Of a stretch of 64,000 bases of DNA, positions 35,017 through 43,910 are shown piece after piece. Under the pieces are notes generated by a model. That model was not told the origin of the DNA. It saw only the letters and a list, made by a program, of their open reading frames with translations, and searched no databases. Source of the DNA: Sulfuritortus calidifontis (GTDB lineage: Bacteria; Pseudomonadota; Gammaproteobacteria; Burkholderiales; Thiobacillaceae); NCBI RefSeq assembly GCF_003967275.1, contig NZ_AP018721.1:930001-994000 (forward strand), written 5' to 3'. The translations under genes and the position numbers were made by a program. The number at the start of each line of letters is the position of its first letter. Position 1 is the first letter of the stretch.

Positions 35017-35805
35017 ATGCGGCGGCTCTGGGCCTGGCTCTTGGGCAAGGCGGAGCCGTTGGCGGTGAGCGAGGCAGACTGGCGGCAGGCCCTGAGCCTG
35101 CCCCTGTTTGTCGGGCTTACGGCTGAGGAACGAGAACGACTGCTGGCCCTGGCCCAGCGCTTGGTGGCCGACAAGACCTTCTCCGGCGCCGCCGGCCTGC
35201 AGGTCGACGGCCGTATGGTCGCGATCATCGCGGCCCAGGCCGCGCTGCCCATCCTCAAGCTGGGCGAGGGCTGGTACGCGGGCTGGCAGGAGATCGTCAT
35301 TTATCCCGGCGAGTTCGTGCCCGAGCGGGACGAGGTCGACGAGGCCGGCGTGGTCCACCGGGTGCGCCGGCCGCTGAGCGGCGAGGCCTGGCAAGGCGGG
35401 CCGCTGGTGCTGTCCTGGGGCGATGTCGAAGAGTCCGGTCACTGCGAGGGCTATAACGTGGTGATCCACGAGTTCGCCCACAAGCTGGACATGATGAATG
35501 GCGCGGTCGACGGCCTGCCTCGCTTGGCCTCGACGCTGGCGGTCGAGGCCTGGGCGGCGGCCTTCAGCCCGGCCTACGACGACTTCTGCAGGCGAGTGGA
35601 TGCGGGAGAGTCGACCGAGCTCGACCCCTATGCCTCGGAGAGCCCGGCCGAGTTCTTCGCCGTGTTGAGCGAGTATTTCTTCGAGTGGCCGGAGCCGCTG
35701 CAGGCGGCCTATCCGGCGGTATACCAGGAGATGCAACGCTTTTATCGCCAAGACCCCTTGGCGCGTTTGAAAGGACAGCCTCATGACCTTGCAGCATCAC
35801 GATAA
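35017..35805 (+). CDS. mtfA: MtfA family zinc-dependent peptidase
   Basis: 262 residues. The M90 peptidase family is recognised by the zinc motif VIHEFAHKLDMMNG (about residue 150), the downstream glutamate region SESPAEFFAVLSEYFFEWP and the N-terminal block LTAEERERLLALAQRLVADKTFSGA. In E. coli MtfA binds the repressor Mlc and so influences glucose uptake; a general peptidase role is likely elsewhere. It begins 3 bases after typA, and its last 23 bases overlap the thioredoxin gene. Confidence 0.92.
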   Translation: MRRLWAWLLGKAEPLAVSEADWRQALSLPLFVGLTAEERERLLALAQRLVADKTFSGAAGLQVDGRMVAIIAAQAALPILKLGEGWYAGWQEIVIYPGEFVPERDEVDEAGVVHRVRRPLSGEAWQGGPLVLSWGDVEESGHCEGYNVVIHEFAHKLDMMNGAVDGLPRLASTLAVEAWAAAFSPAYDDFCRRVDAGESTELDPYASESPAEFFAVLSEYFFEWPEPLQAAYPAVYQEMQRFYRQDPLARLKGQPHDLAASR

Positions 35806-36169
35806 AGCCCACGACAAGGCCGTCGCCGGCCGCCTCATCTTCGATACCGACCTGGAGCACTTCGAACGCGACGTGGTCGAGGCCTCGAAGCAGCACCTGG
35901 TGCTGGTCGATCTTTGGGCCGACTGGTGCGGCCCGTGCCATTTCCTGTCGCCGGTGCTGGGCAAGGTGATCCCGGAATACGCCGGCAAGGTGCGGCTCGC
36001 CAAGGTCGAGGTGGACGAGGGCGACAACATGAAGATCGCCGGCCGTCACGGCGCGCGCGGCTTCCCCACGGTGCTCTTGTACAAGAACGGCGAGATGGTC
36101 GACCGTTTCCATGGGGCGAAGCCGGAGCACTTCGTGCGTGAATTCATCGACCAGCATCTCGATGCCTGA
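35783..36169 (+). CDS. Thioredoxin-like protein
   Basis: 128 residues with a complete thioredoxin fold and the redox motif WADWCGPC (about residues 46-53), cis-Pro in GARGFPTVLLYKNG and no signal peptide, so cytoplasmic. It carries about 20 extra residues at the N terminus compared with E. coli TrxA. It may serve as a housekeeping or specialised thioredoxin. It overlaps mtfA upstream by 23 bases and the aminotransferase downstream by 8, so the genes are translated from one message. Confidence 0.9.
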   Translation: MTLQHHDKAHDKAVAGRLIFDTDLEHFERDVVEASKQHLVLVDLWADWCGPCHFLSPVLGKVIPEYAGKVRLAKVEVDEGDNMKIAGRHGARGFPTVLLYKNGEMVDRFHGAKPEHFVREFIDQHLDA

Positions 36170-37319
36170 TTGCGCCAAACGGCTCGATGCCATCGAGCCG
36201 TTCCGGGTCATGGCCATCCTGGCCCGGGCCCGCGCCCTGGAGGCCGAGGGCCGCGACATCATTCACCTGGAAGTCGGTGAGCCCGATTTCGCCACACCCG
36301 CGCCCATCGTCGAGGCCGGCATCGCGGCGCTCAAGGCCGGCCAGACCCACTACACCCCGGCCCTGGGTCTGCCCGAACTGCGCCAGGCCATCGCCCGCTA
36401 TTACGGCGGGCGCTACGGCATCGATCTGGCGGCGGAGCGCATTGCCGTCACCCCGGGCGCCTCCGGCGGCCTGCTGCTGGCGATGGCCGCGCTGTTCGAT
36501 CCCGCGGATGAAATCCTGCTGGCCGACCCCGGTTATCCCTGCAATCGCCATTTCGCCCGCGTGGTCGAGGCCAGGGCCAGAACCATCGCCGTCGGGCCGG
36601 ATACCGGCTACCAGCTCACGGCCGAACTGGTCGCCAGCCAGTGGGGGCCGCGCACGCGCGGCGTGCTGCTGGCCAACCCGGGCAATCCGACCGGCAGCGT
36701 GATCGAGGCCGACACGTTGCGCGCGATTCATGCCGTGGTAAGGGAGAAGGGCGGCTGGCTGCTGGTCGACGAGATCTATCACGAACTCATCTACGATCGG
36801 CCCGAGCCGACAGCCGTCGGCCTGGGCGACGATGTCATCGTCATCAACAGTTTCTCGAAATATTTTCTGATGACCGGCTGGCGCCTGGGCTGGCTGGTGC
36901 TGCCGCCGGCGCTGGTGCCGGCGATCGACAAGCTGGCGCAGAACCTGTTCCTGGCCGCGCCGACTGTGGCCCAGCATGCCGCCCTGGCCGCCCTGGCGCC
37001 GGCGACCCGGCCGCTGCTCGAGGCGCGCAAGATGGAGTTGCGGGCGCGGCGGGATTATCTCTTGCCGGCACTGCGGCGACTGGGTTTCGAGGTGGCGGCT
37101 AAGCCGGCCGGGGCGTTCTATATCTACGCCGACTGCAGCCGCTTCGATGGCGACAGCGAGCGGTTTGCCGAACGCCTGTTGCTCGAGGCAGGGGTGGCGA
37201 TCACGCCGGGCACGGACTTTGGCGGGTTGAGCGGGCGCGGTTATGTGCGCTTCGCCTATACGGTGGATTTGCCGCGCTTGCGCGAGGCCATTGCGCGGAT
37301 GGAGGCCTGGCTGCGCTGA
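36162..37319 (+). CDS. Pyridoxal-phosphate-dependent aminotransferase (class I/II)
   Basis: 385 residues, fold type I. Conserved features: HLEVGEPDFATPAPI at the N terminus, TPGASGGLLLAMAAL, LLANPGNPTGS, VDEIYHELIYD and the PLP lysine in NSFSKYFLMTGWRLGWLV, with a C-terminal Arg in GRGYVRFAYT. The closest functional class is aspartate or aromatic/alanine aminotransferase; the substrate cannot be fixed from sequence. An IS1595-type element inserted 44 bases after its stop separates it from what was probably its terminator at 38201. Confidence 0.88.
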   Translation: MPDCAKRLDAIEPFRVMAILARARALEAEGRDIIHLEVGEPDFATPAPIVEAGIAALKAGQTHYTPALGLPELRQAIARYYGGRYGIDLAAERIAVTPGASGGLLLAMAALFDPADEILLADPGYPCNRHFARVVEARARTIAVGPDTGYQLTAELVASQWGPRTRGVLLANPGNPTGSVIEADTLRAIHAVVREKGGWLLVDEIYHELIYDRPEPTAVGLGDDVIVINSFSKYFLMTGWRLGWLVLPPALVPAIDKLAQNLFLAAPTVAQHAALAALAPATRPLLEARKMELRARRDYLLPALRRLGFEVAAKPAGAFYIYADCSRFDGDSERFAERLLLEAGVAITPGTDFGGLSGRGYVRFAYTVDLPRLREAIARMEAWLR

Positions 37320-37355
37320 GAGGGAAGAGCGTCAGTACGGATGAAACTGGGGCGG

Positions 37356-37363
37356 AAATGAAA
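37356..37363 (+). repeat. 8-bp target site duplication, left copy
   Basis: AAATGAAA, identical to 38196-38203, directly flanks the left inverted repeat of the insertion sequence. Confidence 0.9.
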
Positions 37364-38195
37364 GGTAATACCTAACCAAACTGGACCAAATCTGGAAGGA
37401 TTTGGTCATGAAGAAATGCCCTGGTTGTGGCTACAGTCGACTGTATCAGTTGGCTGATGGCCGCCACAAATGCAAACGCTGCGGCCATCGCTTTCGCTGG
37501 CGCAGCGTGTGGTCGGCCAGCCGGCTGAGCGACGCCACCAAGCACGAACTGCTGCGTCGCTTCGTTTGGGGCGTGCCGGTTTACCGGCAGCGCTTCGGCG
37601 CCTTGGCCAGTGCGCCGGCGATCGAACGCTTTTACCGGCTGGTGCGTGCTTGCATGGCGTGGGCGGAGGAGTTCCGAGAACCCTTTGCCGGGGCGGTCGA
37701 ATGCGACGAGACCACGTTTGGCGGGGCTCGGCACGGCAAACGGGGCTGGGGTGCGGCCGGCAAAGTGATCGTGTTTGGCATCGTCAAGCGCAACGGCCAA
37801 GTCAAGGCGATGCCGATCGCGGCTCACAGCCGGGCAGAGGTGATGCGCCACATCCAGGCCCATACCCGGGAGGGCGCGTTGTACTACACCGACGAGTGGC
37901 AAGCTTACGCGACACTGAAGCTGCGGGGTGAGCACGTGGTGATCCGCAAGGAGAAAGGCAAGCCGGTGGGGCGGGACCATATCAACGGCATCGAGGGCTT
38001 CTGGAGCTATGCCAAGAACTGGTTGTATCCTTACCGGGGAGTGCCTCGCAAATACTTCCATCTTTACCTTGGGGAAGTTTGTTACCGTTTCAACCACCGG
38101 ACTGATGACCTGAAACCCTTGCTGGTCAAGCTTCTCAAGACCACCAGCATCCAGGATATCAGCCCAAAATTGGTCCAGATTCGTTAGGAATTACC
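37364..38195 (+). mobile_element. IS1595-family insertion sequence, complete
   Basis: 832 bp bounded by imperfect terminal inverted repeats. The left end is GGTAATACCTAACCAAACTG; the right end read inward on the minus strand is GGTAATTCCTAACGAATCTG, with similarity continuing for about 30 bases. A perfect AT-rich 8-bp duplication flanks it, typical of IS1595 elements. One intact transposase gene fills the element. The intact ends, duplication and gene suggest recent insertion and possible activity. Confidence 0.93.
37408..38187 (+). CDS. IS1595-family transposase
   Basis: 259 residues. An N-terminal zinc ribbon (CPGCGYSRLYQL and CKRCGHRFRW, residues 4-33) is followed by an ISXO2-like DDE/DDN catalytic domain. 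Candidate acidic residues are in VECDETTFGG (about 105) and YYTDEWQAY (about 160); the C-terminal block is HINGIEGFWSYAKNWLYPYRG with the family Asn/Glu. It ends DISPKLVQIR eight bases before the right end of the element. The frame is undamaged. Confidence 0.93.
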   Translation: MKKCPGCGYSRLYQLADGRHKCKRCGHRFRWRSVWSASRLSDATKHELLRRFVWGVPVYRQRFGALASAPAIERFYRLVRACMAWAEEFREPFAGAVECDETTFGGARHGKRGWGAAGKVIVFGIVKRNGQVKAMPIAAHSRAEVMRHIQAHTREGALYYTDEWQAYATLKLRGEHVVIRKEKGKPVGRDHINGIEGFWSYAKNWLYPYRGVPRKYFHLYLGEVCYRFNHRTDDLKPLLVKLLKTTSIQDISPKLVQIR

Positions 38196-38203
38196 AAATG
38201 AAA
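38196..38203 (+). repeat. 8-bp target site duplication, right copy
   Basis: AAATGAAA, matching 37356-37363. It merges into the A-run that starts the terminator stem. Confidence 0.9.
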
Positions 38204-38229
38204 AAAGCCGGCACGAGGCCGGCTTTTTT
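38201..38229. terminator. Bidirectional Rho-independent terminator
   Basis: AAAAAAGCCGGC, loop ACGAG, GCCGGCTTTTTT: a 12-bp stem that works on both strands. It lies between the aminotransferase side (plus) and the lipoprotein gene (minus). The insertion sequence landed on its left edge, so the terminator is now about 880 bases away from the aminotransferase stop. Confidence 0.9.
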
Positions 38230-38245
38230 CGTCGCTACGCCAGGA

Positions 38246-38470
38246 TTACTTGGCGGGAGCGGCCGGGGCAGCAGCAGGAGCAGCAGCGTCGGCAGGAGCG
38301 GCAGCCGGAGCGGCAGCGTCAGCCGGAGCGGCGGCGGGAGCAGCGGCCTCGGGAGCCGGAGCGGCGGCGGGAGCAGCAGCCTCGGGAGCCGGAGCGGCAG
38401 CTTCTTCTTTCTTGCCACAGGCGGTCAGACCAAGAGCCAGCAGGGCGGCGAGCAGGACGGAGTATTTCAT
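38246..38470 (-). CDS. Small Ala/Pro-rich lipoprotein
   Basis: 74 residues. A lipoprotein signal peptide ends at the lipobox LTAC (Cys18), followed by GKKEE. The mature part consists almost wholly of repeats of the type (E/D)AAAPAAAPA, probably an extended periplasmic linker anchored in a membrane. No fold or function is recognised; homologues are easily missed because of low complexity. A TAGAAT-type -10 lies upstream on the minus strand, and AAGGGA precedes the ATG. Confidence 0.8.
   Translation of the reverse strand: MKYSVLLAALLALGLTACGKKEEAAAPAPEAAAPAAAPAPEAAAPAAAPADAAAPAAAPADAAAPAAAPAAPAK
38260..38400 (-). repeat. In-frame Ala/Pro coding repeats
   Basis: Tandem imperfect units of roughly 30-36 bases encode EAAAPAAAPAP and DAAAPAAAPA blocks within the lipoprotein gene. 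Copy number is likely to vary between strains by slippage. Confidence 0.6.
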
Positions 38471-38543
38471 TTAGTGTTCCCTTAACTTGAAAGTTGATCA
38501 ACATTCACTTGATGCAACCGGCCGATGGCCGACTGACGCGAAA

Positions 38544-38549
38544 ATTCTA
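38544..38549 (-). promoter_or_regulatory. Possible -10 element of the lipoprotein gene
   Basis: TAGAAT on the minus strand, 73 bases before the lipoprotein ATG, inside the 183-base gap to the ribosomal oxygenase gene. The preceding minus-strand sequence is T-rich. Confidence 0.35.
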
Positions 38550-38653
38550 GCAAAAGCCATCAGGAAAAAAAGGGGTTGCAGAAGTTTTTTTTGGGTTGGC
38601 GAGGGAATGTGGTTCCCGTGCGACAGCCCGGCGAGGCTTGGGATTCCGGCTGT

Positions 38654-39799
38654 TCACTCGATGCCGGGATGGACGAAGCCGGCGCAGTACCAATCGTACA
38701 GGCAGGCGATCAGGGCCGCATCGCGCCGGCCCGGGCCCAGGGCACGGCGGTCGGCCAGCTCGCGCAAGGCCGCCTGGCCGGCGCTTTCGACGGTATAGGA
38801 TTCGCCGTTGAGGTAGAGGCGGCGGCCTTGGTAGAGCAGCAGGCTCTTGGCGTCGAGCCGGGCGCCGCGGTCCTCGATCGCTTTGGCGAAGGCTCTGGCG
38901 GACAAGGGCTTGGCCGGCGGGTCGAAAAAGATATGGGGTTTGGGCTCGCTCAGGTAACGCCCGGCGAAGTCGCGGATGTCGGCCCGGCGCCAGCGGATAC
39001 GCCCGATCATGGTGGCCAGGCGTTCGATCAGGTCGGCATCGATTCGACCGGGATGGCGGCTAGGTTGCAGGTTCGGGTCGGCATACATGCCTTCGAGTTG
39101 CAACTGATCCTGCAAGTAGCCGAGGAACTGGCCGGCGATCTCCTGGGCCGAAGGGGCGCGAAAACCGACCGAATAGGTCATGCAGTCGCTCAGGGCGACG
39201 CCGTTGTGGGCGTATTTCGGCGGCAGGTAGAGCATGTCGCCCGGCTCCAGTTCCCAGGACTGCTCCGGCTCGAAATGCTTGAGGATGCGCAGGGGGGCGC
39301 CCTCGACCAGGCTGAGATCGTCGCCGCCGCTGATCTCCCAGCGCCTTCGGCCCAGGCCCTGGATCAGGAAGACGTCATAGGAATCGAAGTGCGGGCCGAC
39401 CCCGCCGCCGGGCGGGGCGAAGCTCACCATCAGGTCGTCCAGCCGGGTGTAGGGCACGAAATTGAAGGTTCGGAGCAGGCGGTCGGCCTCGGGCAGGAAG
39501 TGGTTGACGCCCTGGACCAGCAGGCTCCAGCCGCGCGCCGGCAGTTCATGCAGGTCTGCCGCCTCGAATGGACCATGTTCCAGCTGCCAGCGCTTGCGCT
39601 GGTTGAGCACCAGGCGGCTTTCGGCATCCTCGCGGCAGGCCAGTTCGATCAGGCCGTTCTTGCCCAGCAGGCCCTGGAAGCCGGGCAGGGCCTGGCGCAC
39701 CAGCAAGGGCTTCTTCTGCCAGTATTCCGCCATGAACTGGCGCGGACTGATGCCGCCCAGCAGGGTTTTGAGCGAATAAGAGGGGGTGTTGGTCTGCAT
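38654..39799 (-). CDS. roxA: JmjC-type ribosomal protein uL16 arginine hydroxylase (RoxA/YcfD family)
   Basis: 381 residues. A 2-oxoglutarate and Fe(II) dependent oxygenase that in E. coli hydroxylates Arg81 of ribosomal protein L16. The cupin/JmjC core shows the metal ligands in GVGPHFDSYDVFLIQ and later in PPKYAHNGVALSD, with ELEPGDMLYLPP between. The N-terminal FMAEYWQKKPLLVRQALPG is a family signature. The ATG at 39799 is chosen because the upstream 38 codons of the open frame lack homology and overlap the divergent promoter region. Confidence 0.9.
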   Translation of the reverse strand: MQTNTPSYSLKTLLGGISPRQFMAEYWQKKPLLVRQALPGFQGLLGKNGLIELACREDAESRLVLNQRKRWQLEHGPFEAADLHELPARGWSLLVQGVNHFLPEADRLLRTFNFVPYTRLDDLMVSFAPPGGGVGPHFDSYDVFLIQGLGRRRWEISGGDDLSLVEGAPLRILKHFEPEQSWELEPGDMLYLPPKYAHNGVALSDCMTYSVGFRAPSAQEIAGQFLGYLQDQLQLEGMYADPNLQPSRHPGRIDADLIERLATMIGRIRWRRADIRDFAGRYLSEPKPHIFFDPPAKPLSARAFAKAIEDRGARLDAKSLLLYQGRRLYLNGESYTVESAGQAALRELADRRALGPGRRDAALIACLYDWYCAGFVHPGIE

Positions 39800-39933
39800 G
39801 GTGCGGTTCGGGGATTTGCTGCCTGTGTTGGCGGCATGATACGCCGCCAGATGACCTTTCGCTCGGGATAGCGGACAATAGCGGCCTGCCGTCCGTGCCC
39901 TGCACGCCGCCAATCGAATCTAGGAGCCCTGCC

Positions 39934-40425
39934 TTGCGCATCGAAAAAAACACCGTCGTCAGCATCAGCTACCGTATGACCGATTCCCAGGGGGAACTGC
40001 TGGAGGAGGCCAGTGCCGCCGAGCCGGCCGCCTATCTGCATGGCGGCTATGACGGCATCTTCCCGGCGGTCGAGGCGGCGCTGGAGGGCAAGGAGCCGGG
40101 CGCCCAGATCGACCTTCTGATGCAGCCGGAGGATGCCTTCGGCGACTACGACGAGAATCTGGTCCGGGTCGAGGACCAGAGCCTGTTCCCTGCCAACGTC
40201 GAGGTCGGCATGCAGTTCGAGGGCAGCAGCGAGGACGGCCATCATCACCTGCTCTACACCGTGACTGACATCGCCGAGGGCAAGGTGGTGGTCGACGGCA
40301 ACCATCCCCTGGCCGGCCAGTCCCTGCGCCTGCAATGCCAGGTGGTCGACGTCCGCGCCGCTTCGGCCGAGGAGATCGCCCACGGCCATGTCCATGGCGC
40401 GGGCGGTCACCATCACGACCACTGA
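39934..40425 (+). CDS. slyD: SlyD-type FKBP peptidyl-prolyl isomerase
   Basis: 163 residues from a TTG at 39934, chosen because TAGGAG sits 7 bases upstream and the family begins MRIEKNTVVSISYRM. The FKBP domain surrounds an IF (insert-in-flap) chaperone domain (about 65-125; PEDAFGDYDENLVRV). The C-terminal tail is His-rich (HGHVHGAGGHHHDH), a probable nickel or zinc site. It acts as a folding helper and metallochaperone in the cytoplasm. It is divergent from the oxygenase gene. Confidence 0.93.
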   Translation: MRIEKNTVVSISYRMTDSQGELLEEASAAEPAAYLHGGYDGIFPAVEAALEGKEPGAQIDLLMQPEDAFGDYDENLVRVEDQSLFPANVEVGMQFEGSSEDGHHHLLYTVTDIAEGKVVVDGNHPLAGQSLRLQCQVVDVRAASAEEIAHGHVHGAGGHHHDH

Positions 40426-40455
40426 CGCATTTACTGGGATTGAACGCGTTTCCGG

Positions 40456-40461
40456 TAGAAT
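40456..40461 (+). promoter_or_regulatory. Probable -10 element of accA
   Basis: TAGAAT lies 27 bases before the accA ATG in the 63-base gap after slyD. No clear -35 box. Confidence 0.4.
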
Positions 40462-40488
40462 CCGCCTTTTCTACAGACTGATATCGGC

Positions 40489-41454
40489 ATGAAAGTGACC
40501 TTTCTCGACTTCGAGCAACCAATCGCGGAACTCGAGGCCAAGATCGAAGAGCTCGGCGCCATGCAAGGCGACGAGTCGGTCGACATCTCCGAGGAGATCG
40601 CCCGACTGAAGAAGAAGAGCTCGACGCTGACCAAACAGATCTACGGCAAGCTCAATGCCTGGCAGGTCTCCCAGGTGGCCCGCCATCCCCAGCGGCCCTA
40701 CACTCTGGACTACATCCAGAACCTGTTCGGCGATTTCGAAGAACTGCATGGCGACCGCGCCTTCGCCGACGACCCCGCCATCGTCTGCGGTATCGCCCGC
40801 TTCGAGGGCGAGCCGGTGGTGGTGATCGGCCACCAGAAGGGGCGCGACACCAAGGAGCGCCAGTACCGCAACTTCGGCATGCCGCGGCCCGAGGGCTACC
40901 GCAAGGCCATGCGCCTGATGCGCCTGGCGGAGAAGTTCAAACTGCCCATCCTCACCTTTATCGACACCCCCGGCGCCTACCCCGGCATCGGCGCCGAGGA
41001 GCGCGGCCAGAGCGAGGCGATCGCCCGCAACCTCTACGTCATGGCCGAGCTGCGCACGCCCATCATCTGCACCGTGATCGGCGAGGGCGGCTCCGGCGGC
41101 GCCCTGGCCATCGGCGTCGGCGACCGGGTGCTGATGCTGCAGAACTCGACCTATTCGGTGATCTCGCCCGAGGGCTGCGCCTCCATCCTGTGGAAGAGCG
41201 CGGACAAGGCCTCGGTGGCGGCCGAAGCGCTGAACATCACCGCACCCAGGCTCAAGGCCCTGGGCTTGGTCGACGGCATCGTCAATGAGCCCCTGGGCGG
41301 CGCCCATCGCGACCCCGAGGCCATGTACGAAAGCCTGCGCGAGGCCCTGGAAGACGCCCTGCGCGAGGTCAGGGAACGTCCGCTCAACACCCTGCTCAAC
41401 GAGCGCTATGCCCGGCTCATGAGCTATGGCAAGTTCAAAGAAGCCAAGGCCTAG
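40489..41454 (+). CDS. accA: Acetyl-CoA carboxylase carboxyltransferase subunit alpha
   Basis: 321 residues. With AccD it transfers carboxyl from biotin to acetyl-CoA, the first step of fatty acid synthesis. The N-terminal helical part ([18 protein letters not shown]) is followed by a crotonase-like domain with [52 protein letters not shown] and [16 protein letters not shown]. The tail ends [10 protein letters not shown]. Its last 29 bases overlap tilS, indicating co-translation. Confidence 0.97.
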   Translation: MKVTFLDFEQPIAELEAKIEELGAMQGDESVDISEEIARLKKKSSTLTKQIYGKLNAWQVSQVARHPQRPYTLDYIQNLFGDFEELHGDRAFADDPAIVCGIARFEGEPVVVIGHQKGRDTKERQYRNFGMPRPEGYRKAMRLMRLAEKFKLPILTFIDTPGAYPGIGAEERGQSEAIARNLYVMAELRTPIICTVIGEGGSGGALAIGVGDRVLMLQNSTYSVISPEGCASILWKSADKASVAAEALNITAPRLKALGLVDGIVNEPLGGAHRDPEAMYESLREALEDALREVRERPLNTLLNERYARLMSYGKFKEAKA

Positions 41455-42784
41455 TCCGGTTTCTGCCGCCACGGCCGGCCTGCCCGGCCGGGTTCTCGAG
41501 TTTCTGCAAAGCCATCATGCCGCCGGCCGGCGCCTGTGCGTCGGCCTCTCGGGCGGCCTCGACTCCGTCGTTCTTTTGCATCTGCTGCACGGTCTGCGCG
41601 AGCAAGCCGGCTTGGCGCTTTCCGCTGTGCACGTGCATCACGGCTTGAGCCCGCATGCCGATGCCTGGGCCGAGTCCTGCCGGCGGCTGTGTGCCGCTTG
41701 GCAGATCCCTTTGGTCATCAGTCGGGTGCGTATCGACCGCAGGGATCGGCGCGGGCTCGAGGCGGCGGCGCGGGCGGCGCGCTATGCCGTCTTCGCCGAG
41801 CAGGCATGCGACGCCATTGTCCTGGCCCAGCATCGCGACGACCAGGCCGAGACCGTGCTGCACCAGTTGTTGCGCGGGGCAGGCGTGAAGGGCCTGGCGG
41901 CGATGCCGCCGGAGCGGCCTTTCGATGGCGGCCCGCTGCGCCTGTTGCGGCCGCTGCTGGGGTTGGACCGGGCGGAGCTGGCTGCTTATGCCGAGCTGCA
42001 TGGCCTCGTCTGGGTCGAAGACGAGAGCAATCTCGATCCCGGCTACAGCCGCAACTACCTGCGCCATCATGTCCTGCCCGCCATCGAGCGCCGCTTCCCG
42101 GCCTATCGCGACACCCTGGCCCGAGCGGCCCGGCATTTCGCCGACTGCGATCAGTTGCTGGATGAACTGGCGCGCGAGGATGCCGGGCGCGCCATGGTCG
42201 ATGGCGACCTGCGGGTGTCGGCCCTGGCCGCGTTGTCGCCGGCCCGGGCGCGCAATCTGCTGCGCCATTACCTGATTGCGCAAGGCTGGCCTGCGCCGCC
42301 GGCCGACTGGCTGGACGAGGCCCTGGCCCAGCTGCTCACGGCCCGGCCCGATGCCGAACTTCGGCTCAAGCTGTCAGGGCGCAGCCTGGCCCGTTATCGC
42401 GACCGCATCCATGTGTTTGAGGCCGCGCCAGCGATCGAGACGGGTGAATGGTCTTGGCAGGGCGAGGCCGTGTTGCCGCTGGCGGGCCTGGGGCAATTGG
42501 AATTCGCTGCGGCCTGGGGCGAGGGCGTCAGCCAGGCCCGGCTGATCGCGCCGGTGACGGTGCGCCTGTATCCGGGAGCGGGGCAGATCCGGCCCGACTG
42601 CAATCGGCCGCGCCGCAGCGTGAAAAACCTGCTGCAGGAGCTCGCGGTGCCACCTTGGCAGCGTCGGCAGTTGCCCGCCCTCTATTGCGGCGGGCAACTG
42701 GTCTGGCTGGCCGATGTCGGTGTCGATTGCGCCTTTCAGGCTGGGCCAGATGAGCCTGGCTGGCTTATTTTCTGGCGCCGTTGA
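41426..42784 (+). CDS. tilS: tRNA(Ile)-lysidine synthase
   Basis: 452 residues. It modifies C34 of the tRNA-Ile CAU anticodon to lysidine, switching its reading to AUA. The N-type ATP pyrophosphatase P-loop is [18 protein letters not shown] (about residue 37), followed by [11 protein letters not shown] and [20 protein letters not shown]. TilS substrate-binding domains complete the C terminus ([18 protein letters not shown] type). The position right after accA is common in proteobacteria. The 3' end overlaps the convergent SPOR gene by 20 bases. Confidence 0.94.
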   Translation: MASSKKPRPSPVSAATAGLPGRVLEFLQSHHAAGRRLCVGLSGGLDSVVLLHLLHGLREQAGLALSAVHVHHGLSPHADAWAESCRRLCAAWQIPLVISRVRIDRRDRRGLEAAARAARYAVFAEQACDAIVLAQHRDDQAETVLHQLLRGAGVKGLAAMPPERPFDGGPLRLLRPLLGLDRAELAAYAELHGLVWVEDESNLDPGYSRNYLRHHVLPAIERRFPAYRDTLARAARHFADCDQLLDELAREDAGRAMVDGDLRVSALAALSPARARNLLRHYLIAQGWPAPPADWLDEALAQLLTARPDAELRLKLSGRSLARYRDRIHVFEAAPAIETGEWSWQGEAVLPLAGLGQLEFAAAWGEGVSQARLIAPVTVRLYPGAGQIRPDCNRPRRSVKNLLQELAVPPWQRRQLPALYCGGQLVWLADVGVDCAFQAGPDEPGWLIFWRR

Positions 42785-43373
42785 CCGTTGTCACCACCGG
42801 CGTGAGGCCCAGCTTGCGCAGTTCGGCTTGGGCCTTTTCCGCCTCGGCCCGGTTGAGGAAGGGGCCGACGTGGACGCGGGTCTCCATCTCGGCACGGATG
42901 CCCTGCTGGCGCAGTTTTTCGACCAGTTCCCGGGCATTGTCCGGGTTGCTGAAGACGCCCAGTTGCACGACGAAGCCGCCCTTCGCGGCAGGCACGATGG
43001 CGCTGGCCACGGCGGTGCTGGGCAGCGGCTTGCTCGGCGCCGGCGAGGGGGGCTGGGCCGGTTTGGCGACGCTCGGCGCCGCCGGGGCCGGTTCGGGCAG
43101 CTTGCCGATCACCGGCGGCGGCGGGGGCTCCGCGGGGGCGGGGGTCGCTTCGGTGCCGGCCGCTTGCTCCGGCGCCAGGGCGGGGGCTGGCGGCGGCGCG
43201 CTGACGATGGGTTTGGGTGGCGGTGTCGGCTTGGCTTTTTCCTGCTTGCCGCTGTGATCGAGCCACCACAGCCCGGCCAGTGCCGCGGAAGTGACGGCGG
43301 CGGCGACGGCCAGTCGAAACAACGCGCGTCGTCGGATGTCGCCGCCTTCTTCCTGGATTGTTTCTTCCGCCAT
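42765..43373 (-). CDS. SPOR domain membrane protein
   Basis: 202 residues. One membrane helix (about 18-38) gives a cytoplasmic N terminus and a periplasmic part. That part has a long Pro/Ala linker (about 45-125) and a C-terminal SPOR domain (GGFVVQLGVFSNPDNARELVEKLRQQG). SPOR domains bind denuded septal peptidoglycan, so a role at the division site (DedD/FtsN-like) is likely. The convergent overlap with tilS is 20 bases. Confidence 0.88.
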   Translation of the reverse strand: MAEETIQEEGGDIRRRALFRLAVAAAVTSAALAGLWWLDHSGKQEKAKPTPPPKPIVSAPPPAPALAPEQAAGTEATPAPAEPPPPPVIGKLPEPAPAAPSVAKPAQPPSPAPSKPLPSTAVASAIVPAAKGGFVVQLGVFSNPDNARELVEKLRQQGIRAEMETRVHVGPFLNRAEAEKAQAELRKLGLTPVVTTVNGARK

Positions 43374-43480
43374 GGTTCTGGTCTCCTCCGGATGGGCTTT
43401 TGCCTTTATTTTAAAGGTGTTTCGTGCTACCTTGCGCGGGTTTTTTCAAGCAAACTCAATCCCTTCTGGAGAAGCAAAAA

Positions 43481-43906
43481 GTGGCTATCGAACGCACCCT
43501 TTCCATCATCAAACCCGATGCGGTCGGCAAGAACGTGATCGGCAAGATCTACAGCCGTTTCGAGAGCAACGGCCTCAAGATTGTCGCCGCCAAGATGAAG
43601 CACCTGTCGCGCCAGGAAGCCGAAGGCTTCTACGCCGTGCACAAGGGCCGTCCGTTCTTCAACGACCTGGTCGAGTTCATGATCTCCGGCCCGGTCATGA
43701 TCCAGGTGTTGGAAGGCGAGGGCGCGATCGCCAAGAACCGCGAGCTGATGGGCGCCACCGATCCCAAGAAGGCCGCGCCGGGCACCATCCGCGCCGACTT
43801 CGCCGAGAGCATCGACGCCAACGCCGTGCATGGTTCGGATGCGCCGGAGACCGCCGCGGTCGAGATCGCCTACTTCTTCCCGGCGAGCGAGATTTACTCC
43901 CGTTGA
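43481..43906 (+). CDS. ndk: Nucleoside diphosphate kinase
   Basis: 141 residues, full length. It equalises nucleoside triphosphate pools by phosphate transfer through a histidine. The sequence starts [21 protein letters not shown] and carries the active-site block [20 protein letters not shown] with the catalytic His. The start is a GTG with GGAGAAG 7 bases upstream. In many betaproteobacteria ndk leads directly into rlmN; here a 269-bp mobile repeat sits between them. Confidence 0.97.
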   Translation: MAIERTLSIIKPDAVGKNVIGKIYSRFESNGLKIVAAKMKHLSRQEAEGFYAVHKGRPFFNDLVEFMISGPVMIQVLEGEGAIAKNRELMGATDPKKAAPGTIRADFAESIDANAVHGSDAPETAAVEIAYFFPASEIYSR

Positions 43907-43910
43907 CCCC

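Noticed and set aside
33100-35784. 894-codon minus-strand open frame opposite typA and mtfA
   Set aside because: It covers two well-conserved plus-strand genes and has no domain match.
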